Notes: generated by a model not told the origin, from the letters alone. Counted from the first letter of the stretch, positions 1-8,914 are shown. The stretch is DNA of 64,000 nt from an uncultured Eggerthellaceae bacterium (GCA_947626195.1 CANQRF010000006.1:1-64000); one strand, 5' to 3'. Numbers and translations: made by a program.

Positions 1-134
1 CAAAATGATCATCGGAATCGGGCCGTATCCGCAGGCCAGGTGCTCCTTTTTCTAAAATTTACTGCGGAAAAAAGGATGTTCGATAGTCAAGCGTTTTTCG
101 TCTTGTTACAATGCCGGCAGGGAAAGGGGTTTCA

Positions 135-1799
135 ATGAGACTGCATGGTATTCTCTCAAAGGCTGCGGGTGCTGCCCTCAGCTTCCTGCTTGCATCCACC
201 GTCGTGCTTTTCGCGCCACTCGGGTCGTTATCGCGGGAGGCAGCCGTCGCCGACGCGGCGGGGCAGACGCCGGCGGCCATCCATGGCAAGCTTGCGGTGC
301 GCGGCACGCAGCTGGTTGACGAGGCGGGCAATCCTGTTCAGCTGCGCGGCATGTCCACCCATGGGATGGCGTGGTTCCCCGACTATGTGAACGAGGACAC
401 GTTTCGGACGCTGCGCGATGATTGGCATGCGAACTGCGTGCGCCTTGCGCTCTACACCGCAGAGTACAACGGCTATTGCGAAGGGGGCGATCAGACGTAT
501 CTGAAAGGGCTCGTCGATAAAGGCGTCTCCGCAGCAACGAACCTCGGGATGTATGTGATCATCGACTGGCACGTTTTGCACGACCAGAGCCCGACCGTTT
601 ACCAATGGCAGGCAACCGAGTTTTTCCGCGAGATGTCGCAGAAATACGCGGGTCATAACAACGTGATTTATGAGATCTGCAACGAGCCGAACGGCTGGGG
701 GCAATGGCAGCAGGTGAAATCCTACGCGGAGGCGGTGATTCCCGTCATCCGCGAGAACGACCCCGATGCGGTGATCATCGTCGGCACGCCAACGTGGTCC
801 CAAGACGTCGACCAGGCCGCAGCTGACCCGCTCAACTTCCCGAACCTCATGTATGCGCTCCATTTCTATGCGGGAACCCATAAGCAGGATTTGCGCGACA
901 GAGCGCAGCAGGCGATCGACAGGGGATTGCCGATCTTCGTGAGCGAGTTCGGCATCTGCGACGCTTCGGGCAATGGCGGCATCAACATCAACGAGGCCAA
1001 TGAATGGATGAAGTTCATCGATAAGAACAATCTGAGCTACATGAACTGGAGCCTTTGCAATAAGGCCGAATCGGCGAGTGCGATTGCCTCCTGGTGCACC
1101 AAGACCTCAAATTGGGAAGAGTGGGAGCTTGCGGAATCGGGAACGTGGATGCGCAACCAGCTGCGCAGCGAGCCTCCTGAAATTCCCGCCATCGCACCCT
1201 ATGACGATGTGGCAGGCCACTGGGCCGATCGGGAGGGCTATCTGAAAGAAGTGACCGATCGCGGACTGATGACGGGGCATGGGGGAACGAAGCATTTTGG
1301 TCCAGATGAGAATATTACGCGTGGTCAAGTTGCCATGGTTCTCCAACGCCACGACGATGCGATGACAAAAAAGGCCGGCAAAACCCCGAAGGTATATCCT
1401 GAAACAAATACGACGCCTTTCGCAGACCTTCGCGATGGTCAGTATTACACGCCGGCGATGAACTGGGCCTATGAGAACAACGTGTTCCAAGGCCATGACG
1501 ATACGAGTCGCATGGATCCTGGTGGAGACATTTCGCGGCAACAACTCGCCACGGTGCTTTACCGCTATGCCTGCGAGCTCCATGGAGTTGACAAAACAGC
1601 GAATCTTTCCTCGCTGTACGGCCACCCCGATTACGCGGAAATTTCTGATTACGCGAAGACTGCGATGGCGTGGTGCGTGAGCCATGGCGTTATGTCGGGA
1701 AGCGGATACGATGGTTCGCTTGATCCGAAGGATACGGCAACGCGTGCCCAGATGGCGAAGATGATTTTGAAGGTCGTCGACTTGGTGGAAGCCGCATAA
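135..1799 (+). CDS. Secreted GH5 endoglucanase-like glycoside hydrolase with S-layer homology repeats
   Basis: The product is 554 aa. An N-terminal signal sequence has basic residues followed by a hydrophobic stretch (about residues 10-32). The catalytic part (about 45-350) carries GH5 hallmarks: ICNEPNG, with the general acid/base Glu, and FVSEFGI, with the nucleophile Glu. The C-terminal third holds about three S-layer-homology-like repeats, with signatures such as DVAGHWA, ITRGQVAMVLQR and ATRAQMAKMI, expected to anchor the enzyme to secondary cell-wall polymer. The family hydrolyses beta-1,4-glucans or related polymers; the substrate here is not known. I chose ATG 135 because GGAAAGGGG lies just upstream and the signal peptide then starts cleanly; an in-frame ATG at 111 is possible. 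No polysaccharide-use genes are adjacent. Confidence 0.88.
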   Translation: MRLHGILSKAAGAALSFLLASTVVLFAPLGSLSREAAVADAAGQTPAAIHGKLAVRGTQLVDEAGNPVQLRGMSTHGMAWFPDYVNEDTFRTLRDDWHANCVRLALYTAEYNGYCEGGDQTYLKGLVDKGVSAATNLGMYVIIDWHVLHDQSPTVYQWQATEFFREMSQKYAGHNNVIYEICNEPNGWGQWQQVKSYAEAVIPVIRENDPDAVIIVGTPTWSQDVDQAAADPLNFPNLMYALHFYAGTHKQDLRDRAQQAIDRGLPIFVSEFGICDASGNGGININEANEWMKFIDKNNLSYMNWSLCNKAESASAIASWCTKTSNWEEWELAESGTWMRNQLRSEPPEIPAIAPYDDVAGHWADREGYLKEVTDRGLMTGHGGTKHFGPDENITRGQVAMVLQRHDDAMTKKAGKTPKVYPETNTTPFADLRDGQYYTPAMNWAYENNVFQGHDDTSRMDPGGDISRQQLATVLYRYACELHGVDKTANLSSLYGHPDYAEISDYAKTAMAWCVSHGVMSGSGYDGSLDPKDTATRAQMAKMILKVVDLVEAA

Positions 1800-1805
1800 A
1801 CAGGT

Positions 1806-1839
1806 GAAAGGCGGCAATATTGAGCTTTCCCCGCCTTTC
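1806..1839 (+). terminator. Hairpin after the GH5 gene
   Basis: GAAAGGCGG (1806-1814) and CCGCCTTTC (1831-1839) form a 9-bp inverted repeat seven bases after the stop codon. There is no T run after it, so factor-independent termination is only a possibility. Confidence 0.4.
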
Positions 1840-1923
1840 GAAGTGTCGTACAATAGCGCATGCGCTGAAGCGGCCAGTCGATCGACCTCAGGTCGCGCAA
1901 GATGCGCATTCGTTTTGGTGAAA

Positions 1924-1998
1924 GCCAGCGTGGCTCAACGGTAGAGCAACTGATTTGTAATCAGTGGGTTGCGGGTTCGATTCCTGTCGCTGGCTCCA
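1924..1998 (+). tRNA. tRNA-Thr (anticodon TGT)
   Basis: It folds as a 75-nt cloverleaf. The acceptor stem is GCCAGCG (1924-1930) with CGCTGGC (1988-1994), then discriminator T and an encoded CCA (1996-1998). The anticodon stem ACTGA/TCAGT encloses loop TTTGTAA, with anticodon TGT reading ACA (Thr). The T arm contains GGTTCGATTCC. The gene stands alone between a glycosidase and a phosphodiesterase. Confidence 0.96.
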
Positions 1999-2002
1999 CT
2001 GA

Positions 2003-2185
2003 AAAGTCCAGTTCAATGTCATCGTCATCAACCCCTCGGCCACTGCAGCGCAAATCGCTAAAGTCTGCGGCATAACGGAAAGATCGGTTCAAAGAGCAGT
2101 TCGAACTTTGAGAGAACGCGACATCATGTATCGCGAGGGTTCGGATAAGGTCGGCAAGTGGGTTCTCGTGAACCGTGACGAATAG
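2003..2185 (+). pseudogene. C-terminal relic of an AlbA/COG2865-type transcriptional regulator
   Basis: Sixty sense codons followed by TAG, open from directly after the tRNA-Thr 3' end, with no start codon or N-terminal domain. The translation contains SATAAQIAKVCGITERSVQ, then RTLRERDIM and WVLVNRDE at the end. This is a winged-helix tail like the one ending Schlafen-AlbA/ATPase regulators; a complete relative is at 47776-49032. The piece starts five bases after the tRNA CCA, which suggests an insertion that used the tRNA end and later decayed. The coding resemblance is seen directly; the integration history is inference. Confidence 0.55.
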
Positions 2186-2353
2186 GCGGGAAAGCACAAG
2201 CTATCTCCCGGCGGGGTGCGAGACATGCGGCTGTGTTCGCAGCCAAAGCGCTCCGCCGTTTGGGGAAGTGTCTGGATGGAGGCGGCTCTTAGATCTGACA
2301 CGATGGCTTACAATCCATTCACGGGAAACTTGCAGGGGGAGGTTGAATGTGGC

Positions 2354-2881
2354 ATGAAGACGGTGGGCCTCATATCCGACACGCACGGCAGGCTCTCGGC
2401 GGGAGCCGTGGCCGCGCTCGCCGGCTGCGACCACATCATTCATGCGGGCGATATTTGCGGCACAGACGTACTGCGCGAGCTCGAGTGGATCGCGCCCGTG
2501 ACGGCGGTTCTCGGCAACAACGACTACCCCGAGTACGGCGAGGGCGTTGGGCGGGCAGCGCAGCCGGTCATTGAGGGCGTGAGGTTCCTCGTGGCGCACT
2601 ACCCTCGATCGGTTCAATGGGGGTATGGGGGCTATCCGGCACTTCCCGCCGGAGGCCCGCTTCCGCGTGTGTGCGTGCATGGGCACACGCACATCCCCGA
2701 GATCGTTGCGGGGAAGGCCGCGCGCCCGGCGGAGCTGATCGTGTGCCCGGGATCGGCTTCCCAGCCGCGGAGCGGATTCCCCGCCTCTGTGGGGAAGATG
2801 GTGCTCGATGAGGGGAAAGTCCTCAGCTGCGAGATCGTCTCCCTCAGAGGCGATGTGCTCATGAGCCTGCCGAAGCCATGA
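2354..2881 (+). CDS. YfcE/MJ0936-family metallophosphodiesterase
   Basis: A 175-aa calcineurin-like phosphoesterase. The metal-binding motifs appear in order: SDTHG (D-x-H), HAGDI (GD), LGNND (GNxD) and HGHTH (GHTH). The family cleaves phosphodiester bonds with two divalent metals; the natural substrate is generally unknown. The chosen ATG gives the canonical MKTVGLISDTHG start and follows GGGGGAGG by about ten bases. Longer in-frame starts would add 46 residues without homology. The gene is convergent with the HD-domain gene downstream. Confidence 0.9.
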   Translation: MKTVGLISDTHGRLSAGAVAALAGCDHIIHAGDICGTDVLRELEWIAPVTAVLGNNDYPEYGEGVGRAAQPVIEGVRFLVAHYPRSVQWGYGGYPALPAGGPLPRVCVHGHTHIPEIVAGKAARPAELIVCPGSASQPRSGFPASVGKMVLDEGKVLSCEIVSLRGDVLMSLPKP

Positions 2882-2899
2882 GAAGGGCCGGCGCACTGC

Positions 2900-3853
2900 C
2901 TATGGGCGACGCACGACCGACGGACAAAAGGCCGGGTCGCTCGGGTAATAGCGGGAGCGGTGCTTCCCGAAGGGGCGTTCGACACGTACGGCGGCGATTT
3001 CCGCGTTAGTGTCATCAGTCGTTATCGTGCTGTCTGCCGTTTTGCGCCAGATGTTTTCAGGCTCATGCTGGGCGAACCACGTTTTGAGGTGATCGCGCAT
3101 CTCTCTAAACGCCTGCGCTGTTTGTTCGTTCTCGAACGATCGCTTGAGCATTTTCTTTAAATATCCCTGCTGCGCAACAAGTGCCAAACTCTCGGGAAAT
3201 ACGAGTCCGTAGACGAAGCAGATGTGGCCGATCACGAAATCGGCGGGGTAGGTGCGCTCGTCGCGCATGAGCGTCCGATGCTCGTAGAATCCGCGAAGCG
3301 TTTGCTCAGACACGGGGCTATTGCTCATCTCGCTCTCAGAGAACCGATAGATAACCTCATCTGGTTCGATGACGTTCACGCGCAGAATGTCGATCTTGTC
3401 GGCGTCGCGAAGGATGTGGCAAAGCAAAAGGGTTTGCTCATCGAGGCCGTCAGGGAGCGCGAAGTCGCTGTGATGCTCGATGGCGGTGCGGATGAGCGCA
3501 TCGTAGGCGTCATCTTCGATGAATTTGCGGATAAGGGGACGAGCGCCGATGTCATCCTCATCGAACAGCAGGCTCGCGCTCAGCTGAGCGTGATTTATGG
3601 TATTCGCATCGTTGAAGGAATGGTAGCGCTTCACCTGCTCGAATCTGCCCAAGTCGTGGAGGAGGCCGCAGAGCCAAGCGACGTCAACATCCTCAGCTGA
3701 AAGCCTTAAATTCCGCGCGATCCTCTCGCATAGAAGCGCCACGCGATAGGTGTGCCGCACCTTCAGCATGATTTGCGCATCGGAAAGATCATAGGCGCAA
3801 ACAAAGCGCTTGAACGCCTCTCGTGCGCGTTTTCGATCAAGTGGCAACTTCAT
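2900..3853 (-). CDS. HD-domain phosphohydrolase
   Basis: A 317-aa protein with an HD metal site: His34 in VRHTYR, then His66-Asp67 in LLHDLGRFEQ, and a downstream AIEHH (His pair) and RDADKID. The family hydrolyses phosphate esters, often of nucleotides; no substrate can be assigned. The C-terminal 100 residues show no motif I recognise. On the minus strand a TATAAT (about 3889-3894) lies about 35-40 bases before the ATG and GAAGGGTG is a plausible ribosome site. It is transcribed away from the NTPase gene at 4246. Confidence 0.82.
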   Translation of the reverse strand: MKLPLDRKRAREAFKRFVCAYDLSDAQIMLKVRHTYRVALLCERIARNLRLSAEDVDVAWLCGLLHDLGRFEQVKRYHSFNDANTINHAQLSASLLFDEDDIGARPLIRKFIEDDAYDALIRTAIEHHSDFALPDGLDEQTLLLCHILRDADKIDILRVNVIEPDEVIYRFSESEMSNSPVSEQTLRGFYEHRTLMRDERTYPADFVIGHICFVYGLVFPESLALVAQQGYLKKMLKRSFENEQTAQAFREMRDHLKTWFAQHEPENIWRKTADSTITTDDTNAEIAAVRVERPFGKHRSRYYPSDPAFCPSVVRRP

Positions 3854-3968
3854 ATCACCCTTCGCTTGCTTTTGTATTGATATGTTCCATTATACAAGCC
3901 CCCGAGGTCAGCATGGCAATGTGCTTAACCGGAGAGAATGTGGTTGCCTGATAGGCGAATCCGCCATG

Positions 3969-4060
3969 TTGAGAGAAGTTGAGAACTTTTTAGAAGAGTT
4001 TAGAACAGTTTAGAGGTATTTAGTAAAGTTTAGAGAAGTTTAGAGATATTTAGAAGAATT
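3969..4060 (+). repeat. 10-bp-period tandem repeat array, TT(T/G)AGANNNN
   Basis: The pentamer TTGAG or TTTAG recurs at 3969, 3979, 3989, 3999, 4009, 4019, 4029, 4039 and 4049, exactly every ten bases for nine copies. Units look like TAGAAGAGTT, TAGAACAGTT, TAGAGGTATT and TAGAGAAGTT. One unit per helical turn puts every TTTAG on the same DNA face. Three more units of the same kind lie at 5515-5539, after the gene. Confidence 0.9.
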
Positions 4061-4191
4061 TGCCAAAAAATTGGCATAGGGTTCGCGAAGATATATCTGC
4101 TATAAGTACAAATGCATTGTATACTTATTATAAATTGAATTTTGCTTATAGATGTTATAACTGAATAAATCGTATATTTGCTATAATTACG

Positions 4192-4197
4192 ATAACT
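4192..4197 (+). promoter_or_regulatory. Extended -10 promoter of the NTPase gene
   Basis: TGCTATAAT ends at 4197, a consensus TATAAT with TG extension about 48 bases before the ATG. No clear -35 is seen. AAAGGGGAG, six bases before the ATG, is the ribosome site. Confidence 0.5.
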
Positions 4198-4245
4198 TTA
4201 AGACCAAGACGTAATTTCTTCTTATCTGCTTTAAAGGGGAGTTCG

Positions 4246-5406
4246 ATGGTTTCACAGAAAAATCCCTTCACCACCAAGTTTGGCGGAGAACCTCGCAGCT
4301 TTTTCGGAAGATCGGAGCAGCTGGCCGGCTTTAGCGAAGCGCTCTACGAAAGCGGCAGCGACTATCGCACGACCTTCATCACCGGCTCCCGGGGATTCGG
4401 GAAGACCTCGTTGATAGAACAGTTCTCAATACGGGCACGGGAACAAGGCTGGATGATCATCGACACCCAGTCAACGCATGCCCTGCATTCGTTTTACCGA
4501 CATTTAACCGAATATGATCAGATAGAAACAGGGAAAAACCTGAATCCAACGGTTTCCACGCCACTTGGTGGAGGCAGCCTCGGGCAGATCGATCGAAGAA
4601 CCTTGCGAACGATCGATATAGCCGATATCGACGATCTGTTCATTGCCTATTGCTCCCAGCATCCCGAAGGTGTCTGCGTCACCATCGACGAAGTTCAGAA
4701 GACTCCCATAGAGGAACTATCGACAATTTGCGGTGCGTTTCAAATGGCATCACGCAAGGGCCATAACGTGATCTTGTCTATTGCGGGTCTTCCCCCCTGC
4801 TATGAGAAGATCATACAGCATGAGGGATGCACCTATTTGCGACGTGCAAATCATATCGAGCTGGATCTTTTCAGCCATGAAGAGGTGAGCTCTTCCCTCC
4901 GTGCGGTATTCAAAAGCATCCACGGGCTTACCGTCGACGATGAAGCGCTTGCCTTGCTTACGGACTTCAGCAAGGGGCAACCCTATATGCTGCAACTGCT
5001 CGGATACTATTCGTTAAACGATCTGGGCATTTTCCAAGGTGAGAAGAACTGCGCACTCGACATTGCGATGGTCGATGCCGCTTTCCCGAAGGCCATTGAC
5101 GCCTACGAGAGCCGCATGCTGAGCCCTATGGTGAACGAATTGGGCAAGGCCGAGCGCGAGTTCATTTCGGCAATGGCGCAGCTCATGCAAGGTACGACGG
5201 AGGCCCGAATCGGAGAGATCGCATCGCATATCGGTAAAACGACCTCTCAATTGTCGCCCGTTCGAAGCCGCCTGATAAAAAGCGGCATCATCAGCGCGAT
5301 CGGCTACGGGAAGGTATGTTTCGCGATTCCCTACTTGCGTGATTACCTCCGTAAACAGGAACCGGGAAATAGGAAGCTCCGCCGATTGAGGGAATGGAGC
5401 GTTTAG
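4246..5406 (+). CDS. AAA/STAND-type NTPase with C-terminal winged helix
   Basis: A 386-aa cytoplasmic NTPase. The N-terminus has the NPF...FGGEP...FFGR signature typical of stand-alone bacterial/archaeal AAA_16-like ATPases. Walker A is GSRGFGKTS (residues 47-55) and Walker B is VCVTIDEVQ (about 143-151). The last 80 residues look like a winged helix (TSQLSPVRSRLIKSGI). The fold resembles Orc1/Cdc6-like NTPases; the biological role is unknown. The gene sits alone, preceded by nine and followed by three 10-bp repeat units. The DNA-binding tail makes autoregulation plausible, but this is inference. Confidence 0.75.
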   Translation: MVSQKNPFTTKFGGEPRSFFGRSEQLAGFSEALYESGSDYRTTFITGSRGFGKTSLIEQFSIRAREQGWMIIDTQSTHALHSFYRHLTEYDQIETGKNLNPTVSTPLGGGSLGQIDRRTLRTIDIADIDDLFIAYCSQHPEGVCVTIDEVQKTPIEELSTICGAFQMASRKGHNVILSIAGLPPCYEKIIQHEGCTYLRRANHIELDLFSHEEVSSSLRAVFKSIHGLTVDDEALALLTDFSKGQPYMLQLLGYYSLNDLGIFQGEKNCALDIAMVDAAFPKAIDAYESRMLSPMVNELGKAEREFISAMAQLMQGTTEARIGEIASHIGKTTSQLSPVRSRLIKSGIISAIGYGKVCFAIPYLRDYLRKQEPGNRKLRRLREWSV

Positions 5407-5514
5407 GCGATCGCTGGTGAAACCTTACGTTGCAAGACGCAGCCGTTCATGATGAATCCGTTGCCGATATCTGTTTCCATTTTCCATGGTATCGATGGTT
5501 ACGTTTGGGCTATT

Positions 5515-5539
5515 TTGAGGAGAGTTGAGAGGTATTGAG
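5515..5539 (+). repeat. Three further units of the 10-bp repeat, downstream of the NTPase
   Basis: TTGAG occurs at 5515, 5525 and 5535, again exactly ten bases apart. TTGAGAGGTATTGAG here differs by only two bases from TTTAGAGGTATTTAG at 4009-4023, so the two arrays are related and bracket the gene. Confidence 0.75.
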
Positions 5540-5542
5540 AAA

Positions 5543-5584
5543 AAAGGGCGCTGCTTCGGAATTTCTCCCGATGCAGCGCCCTTT
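5543..5584 (-). terminator. Terminator of the GNAT gene
   Basis: AAAGGGCGCTGC (5543-5554) and GCAGCGCCCTTT (5573-5584) form a perfect 12-bp stem. Read on the minus strand it is followed by TTTTCTC, fitting intrinsic termination of the gene at 5612-6058. Confidence 0.85.
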
Positions 5585-5611
5585 CGTTGCTTTCTGTTGC
5601 TTGGACGGGGT

Positions 5612-6058
5612 CTACGCGAGGTCTTTCTTCATCCACTGATGGAGCAGGTGCTCGTCGAATTTCACGGGGCCGAATGGCTCGTAGCCCTTCGCCTTGAAGT
5701 AGGGGACAAGCTCTTGCTGCGCATGGAGGACCATCGCCGTGCCGCCGTTTTCGCGGGCGAAATCCTCGGCGTAGGTGATGAGTGCGTCGGCTAGGCCCTG
5801 CTTGCGATATTTGGGGAGAACGGCCAAGCGGCCAAGCACCCATGCGCCGGGGATCGGCTCAACCTTGTGCTCGAGCTCGATCGGGAAAACGCGCTCATAG
5901 CCCGCGGGCTTTCCATCGATGTAAAGCACGACGTGATTCATCCGATCATCGTCGTCCTTCTGCTCGAACTCCATCCGGAAGCCCATTTCCTCGATGTAGA
6001 CCTTCGTACGCACATATTTCGCGTCTTCCTTGCTTCCGATCTTGATCTCGTAATCCAT
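5612..6058 (-). CDS. GNAT-family N-acetyltransferase
   Basis: A 148-aa protein with the GNAT core: LGRLAVLPKYRKQGLADALI contains the V-x-P-x-x-R-x-x-G/A acetyl-CoA pyrophosphate loop, followed by a helix and the AKGYEPFGPVKFDE end typical of ElaA/YitI-like acetyltransferases. The acceptor is unknown. The ATG at 6058 has AAAGGAA about seven bases upstream; a 41-codon in-frame extension has no family resemblance. On the minus strand a TATAAT lies at 6140-6145. The gene has its own terminator, so it is a single unit. Confidence 0.85.
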   Translation of the reverse strand: MDYEIKIGSKEDAKYVRTKVYIEEMGFRMEFEQKDDDDRMNHVVLYIDGKPAGYERVFPIELEHKVEPIPGAWVLGRLAVLPKYRKQGLADALITYAEDFARENGGTAMVLHAQQELVPYFKAKGYEPFGPVKFDEHLLHQWMKKDLA

Positions 6059-6323
6059 GGCGTTTCCTTTCGCTCTCGAAGGCTTGCTGGGCCAGCTGCA
6101 CTGTTGCATGTTCGCAGGCGTAAGAACTGCTGACCTCGTATTATAGAATCGCCCATCGGGGAAAAGTCGGGGAGGCCCCATTCGTCATCTGCCTGTTAGC
6201 GGCAGATTTTGCTCGGCGTGGCGGCGAATTGCTTTACGGGGCGCGGCGGGTTTTTCGGCATAGCAGCTCGTTTTGGGGAATGCGCACAACTCATTTGCTT
6301 TGCCCGATGCGCCTCATTTTCGC

Positions 6324-6329
6324 TATCAT
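6324..6329 (+). promoter_or_regulatory. -10 element next to the ABC-F start (leaderless candidate)
   Basis: TATCAT ends only nine bases before the ATG at 6339 and there is no Shine-Dalgarno in the gap. A transcript from here would begin at or near the ATG. Confidence 0.4.
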
Positions 6330-6338
6330 GGTTGCGCA

Positions 6339-8456
6339 ATGGTCATACAGCTCGAACATATCGCGAAATCTTATGGCGCGCGCGTGCTCTTCCACGACGT
6401 GACGTTTCGTTTGAACCTCTACGATCGCTTGGCGCTCGTCGGTCCGAACGGCGCCGGCAAGACCACGCTCTTGAACATTATCGCGGGGGAGGATGCTCCC
6501 GATGAGGGGCGCGTTCTGTTTGCGAAGGGCGCGCAGGTAGGTTACCTCGCACAAGAGGCGATCGAAATGGAGGAGCGGCCGATTTTCGAGGAAGTTATTT
6601 CGGCGCAGTCGGAAATCCTCGACGCCGAGCGAAGGCTTCATCGTCTTGAGGAAAACCTTGGCGCCGATCCCTCTGAGGAAGAGCTGCGGGCGCTCGGGCG
6701 CGCGCGTGACGCTTACGAGATGATGGGGGGCTACTCGCTCGAGGCGAACGTGCGCAGCGTGCTTTTCGGTTTAGGCTTTCAGGAGCACGACCTCACGCGG
6801 CTCACCACCGAATTTTCCGGCGGATGGCAGATGCGCATCGCGCTCGCGAAACTTCTCGTGAAAAGCCCTGAGGTGCTGCTCCTCGACGAGCCGACAAACC
6901 ATCTCGACCTCGAATCCGTTCGATGGCTTGAGACATTTTTGCGGGGATATGCGGGCACGGTCATCGTCGTCAGCCACGACCGCGCCTTCATGGACAATAT
7001 GGTTGATCGCATCGCCGAGATAGCGAACGGCGAGGTCAACCTCTACAAGGGAAACTATTCAGCGTATCTGGTGGCACGCGAGGCAAACATTGAGCGCCTT
7101 CGCGCCGAGAAAGAGAAACAGGATGCCGAAATCGCACACATGCAGGCATTCATCGAGAAGTTCCGCTACAAGCCGACGAAGGCCGCACAGGTGCAGGATC
7201 GCATCAAGAAGCTGGAGAAGATAACGCCCATCGTCATCCCCGAAGAGAAGAAGACCGTTCGTTTCCGCTTCAACCAGCCGCCGCGAACGGGCGATATGGT
7301 GGTGCGTGTCGAGGGGATTGTGAAGAGCTTCGGTGAGAACCACGTGTACGAGGGCGTGGATTTCTCGCTCTATCGTGGCGACAAGGTGGCACTTGTCGGC
7401 CCAAACGGTGCGGGCAAATCGACGCTGCTGAAGATGGTCGCCGGCGTTTTGGAGCCCGATGCGGGAACCATCACCTATGGCACGGGCGTCACAAAGACCT
7501 ATTACGCGCAGCATCAGCTGGAAGAACTCACCTCGGGAAACACGGTGTTCGAGGAGCTCGACCACGCCGCGCCAGGGTTTTCCATCGCGCAGATTCGGGC
7601 GTTGCTCGGGGCGTTTCTCTTTTCCGGCGATGATGTTGACAAGAAGATCAGCGTCCTTTCGGGTGGGGAGAAGAGCCGCCTTGCCTTGGCGAAGATGCTC
7701 GTTGCACCCACGCCGCTCCTTTGCCTCGACGAGCCGACCAACCATTTGGATATTCCCTCGTCCGATGTGCTTGAGCAGGCGCTGCGCGCTTTCGAGGGGA
7801 CGATCCTCTTCATCACGCATGACCGCCATCTCATTCGCAGCGTGGCGAACCGCATTGTGGAAGTGCGTGACGGTAGCTTACGCAACTTCGAGGGCGACTA
7901 CGACTACTATTTGGAGAAGATCGAGCTCGAAAGCGCTGGAGAAGAAGCGAAAGCGTCATCAAAGCACGCATCCTCTCCGCATGGGGAAACGGCTTTCTCG
8001 GGCGCCGATGGCGCAGGGCGCATGAAGCGCCGCGGCTCGCATGTCATCACGGCGGACGGTAAGGTGAGGGAGTCATCAGAGACCTTCCCTCTATCCTCAA
8101 GCAAAAATGATTCCTCTTCAACAACTGCTGCTTCGTCGGCCTCGCGCACCAGTGCTCCGAAGACGAAGGAGCAGAAGCGGCAAGAGGCCGAGGTGCGCAA
8201 CAGGCTCTATCGGGCGGTGCGCCATCATCGTAAGCGAATCGAGGAGCTCGAGCGTCAGCTCGATCGCGATCAGCAGCGGATGGACGAGGTGCTTGCCAAG
8301 CTCGCCGACCCTGATTTCTATATCAACGAGAAGGCGTCCTCCGATGCGGTTGCCGAGCATGCGCGCCTGAAGCGTCAGATCGAGGCGGCGGAGGAGGAAT
8401 GGCTCGCTTTGACGGAGGAGGCGGAACGCATCACCGCGGAGGTAGGCGGCGCATGA
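6339..8456 (+). CDS. ABC-F family ATPase (Uup/YdiF-like)
   Basis: A 705-aa soluble protein with two ABC domains and no membrane segments. Domain 1 has [17 protein letters not shown] and [11 protein letters not shown]; domain 2 has [17 protein letters not shown] and [11 protein letters not shown]. The interdomain linker has the basic P-site-tRNA-interaction region ([20 protein letters not shown]). After domain 2 comes a long Ser/Ala-rich linker, then a C-terminal coiled coil ([20 protein letters not shown]) as in Uup. ABC-F proteins act on the ribosome; whether this one relieves stalling or confers resistance cannot be read from sequence. ATG 6339 gives the family start [13 protein letters not shown]; no ribosome site precedes it. 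It overlaps trmL by four bases. Confidence 0.9.
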   Translation: MVIQLEHIAKSYGARVLFHDVTFRLNLYDRLALVGPNGAGKTTLLNIIAGEDAPDEGRVLFAKGAQVGYLAQEAIEMEERPIFEEVISAQSEILDAERRLHRLEENLGADPSEEELRALGRARDAYEMMGGYSLEANVRSVLFGLGFQEHDLTRLTTEFSGGWQMRIALAKLLVKSPEVLLLDEPTNHLDLESVRWLETFLRGYAGTVIVVSHDRAFMDNMVDRIAEIANGEVNLYKGNYSAYLVAREANIERLRAEKEKQDAEIAHMQAFIEKFRYKPTKAAQVQDRIKKLEKITPIVIPEEKKTVRFRFNQPPRTGDMVVRVEGIVKSFGENHVYEGVDFSLYRGDKVALVGPNGAGKSTLLKMVAGVLEPDAGTITYGTGVTKTYYAQHQLEELTSGNTVFEELDHAAPGFSIAQIRALLGAFLFSGDDVDKKISVLSGGEKSRLALAKMLVAPTPLLCLDEPTNHLDIPSSDVLEQALRAFEGTILFITHDRHLIRSVANRIVEVRDGSLRNFEGDYDYYLEKIELESAGEEAKASSKHASSPHGETAFSGADGAGRMKRRGSHVITADGKVRESSETFPLSSSKNDSSSTTAASSASRTSAPKTKEQKRQEAEVRNRLYRAVRHHRKRIEELERQLDRDQQRMDEVLAKLADPDFYINEKASSDAVAEHARLKRQIEAAEEEWLALTEEAERITAEVGGA

Positions 8457-8914
8457 TCTCGATCGTTCTTGTCGAACCGGAGATTCCGCAGAATACCGGC
8501 AATATCGCACGGACCTGCGCCTGCACGGGCGCGTGCCTCCATCTGGTAGAACCGATGGGTTTTCGCCTGACGAGCAAGCAGCTTTCGCGCGCCGGTTGCG
8601 ATTACTGGGATCATGTGGAAATCGTCCGGTGGCCGAGCCTCGGGGCCTTTCTGGAGGCGCACGGCAACGATGAGCTGCACCTTTTCACCGGACAGGCTGC
8701 GCGCCTTCATACCGATGTAGCGTATGGCGCGGACGCCTTCTTGGTGTTTGGGCGCGAGAGCAGCGGCCTTCCGCAGGCTTTCATCGACGCCCGCTCCAGC
8801 AGCGCGCTGCGCATTCCTATGAGGCGCGACGAGCGTTCGCTCAATCTTTCCAACGCCGTGGCGATCGGCCTTTATGAGGCGCTTCGTCAGCACGGGTTTC
8901 CGCAACTTGTGTGA
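8453..8914 (+). CDS. trmL: tRNA (cytidine/uridine(34)-2'-O)-methyltransferase
   Basis: A 153-aa SPOUT-class methyltransferase that 2'-O-methylates the wobble base of certain tRNA-Leu species. Family motifs are [16 protein letters not shown] at the start, [11 protein letters not shown], and the knot segment [22 protein letters not shown] at the end. Its ATG overlaps the ABC-F stop codon (ATGA), implying translational coupling. Length and ends match TrmL. Confidence 0.93.
   Translation: MISIVLVEPEIPQNTGNIARTCACTGACLHLVEPMGFRLTSKQLSRAGCDYWDHVEIVRWPSLGAFLEAHGNDELHLFTGQAARLHTDVAYGADAFLVFGRESSGLPQAFIDARSSSALRIPMRRDERSLNLSNAVAIGLYEALRQHGFPQLV

Larger units (their letters stand above)
3854..4245. 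other. AT-rich intergenic region ahead of the NTPase gene
   Basis: No coding region is seen in these 392 bases. It holds the minus-strand promoter of the HD gene, the 10-bp-period repeat array (3969-4060), a short inverted repeat GCCAA-AAAA-TTGGC just after the array, and a strongly AT-rich stretch ending in a plausible promoter. The base composition differs sharply from the GC-rich genes on both sides, as expected for acquired DNA or a dense regulatory region. Confidence 0.7.

Noticed and set aside
111-134. Upstream ATG as start of the GH5 gene
   Set aside because: The ribosome site GGAAAGGGG lies after it, and the signal peptide is cleaner from 135.
3969-4060. CRISPR array
   Set aside because: Ten-base units with no spacers and no cas genes; it is a phased tandem repeat.
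6187-6210. Terminator hairpin ATCTGCC/GGCAGAT with TTTT
   Set aside because: It points rightward but no rightward gene ends before it; the 7-bp stem is short and may be accidental.
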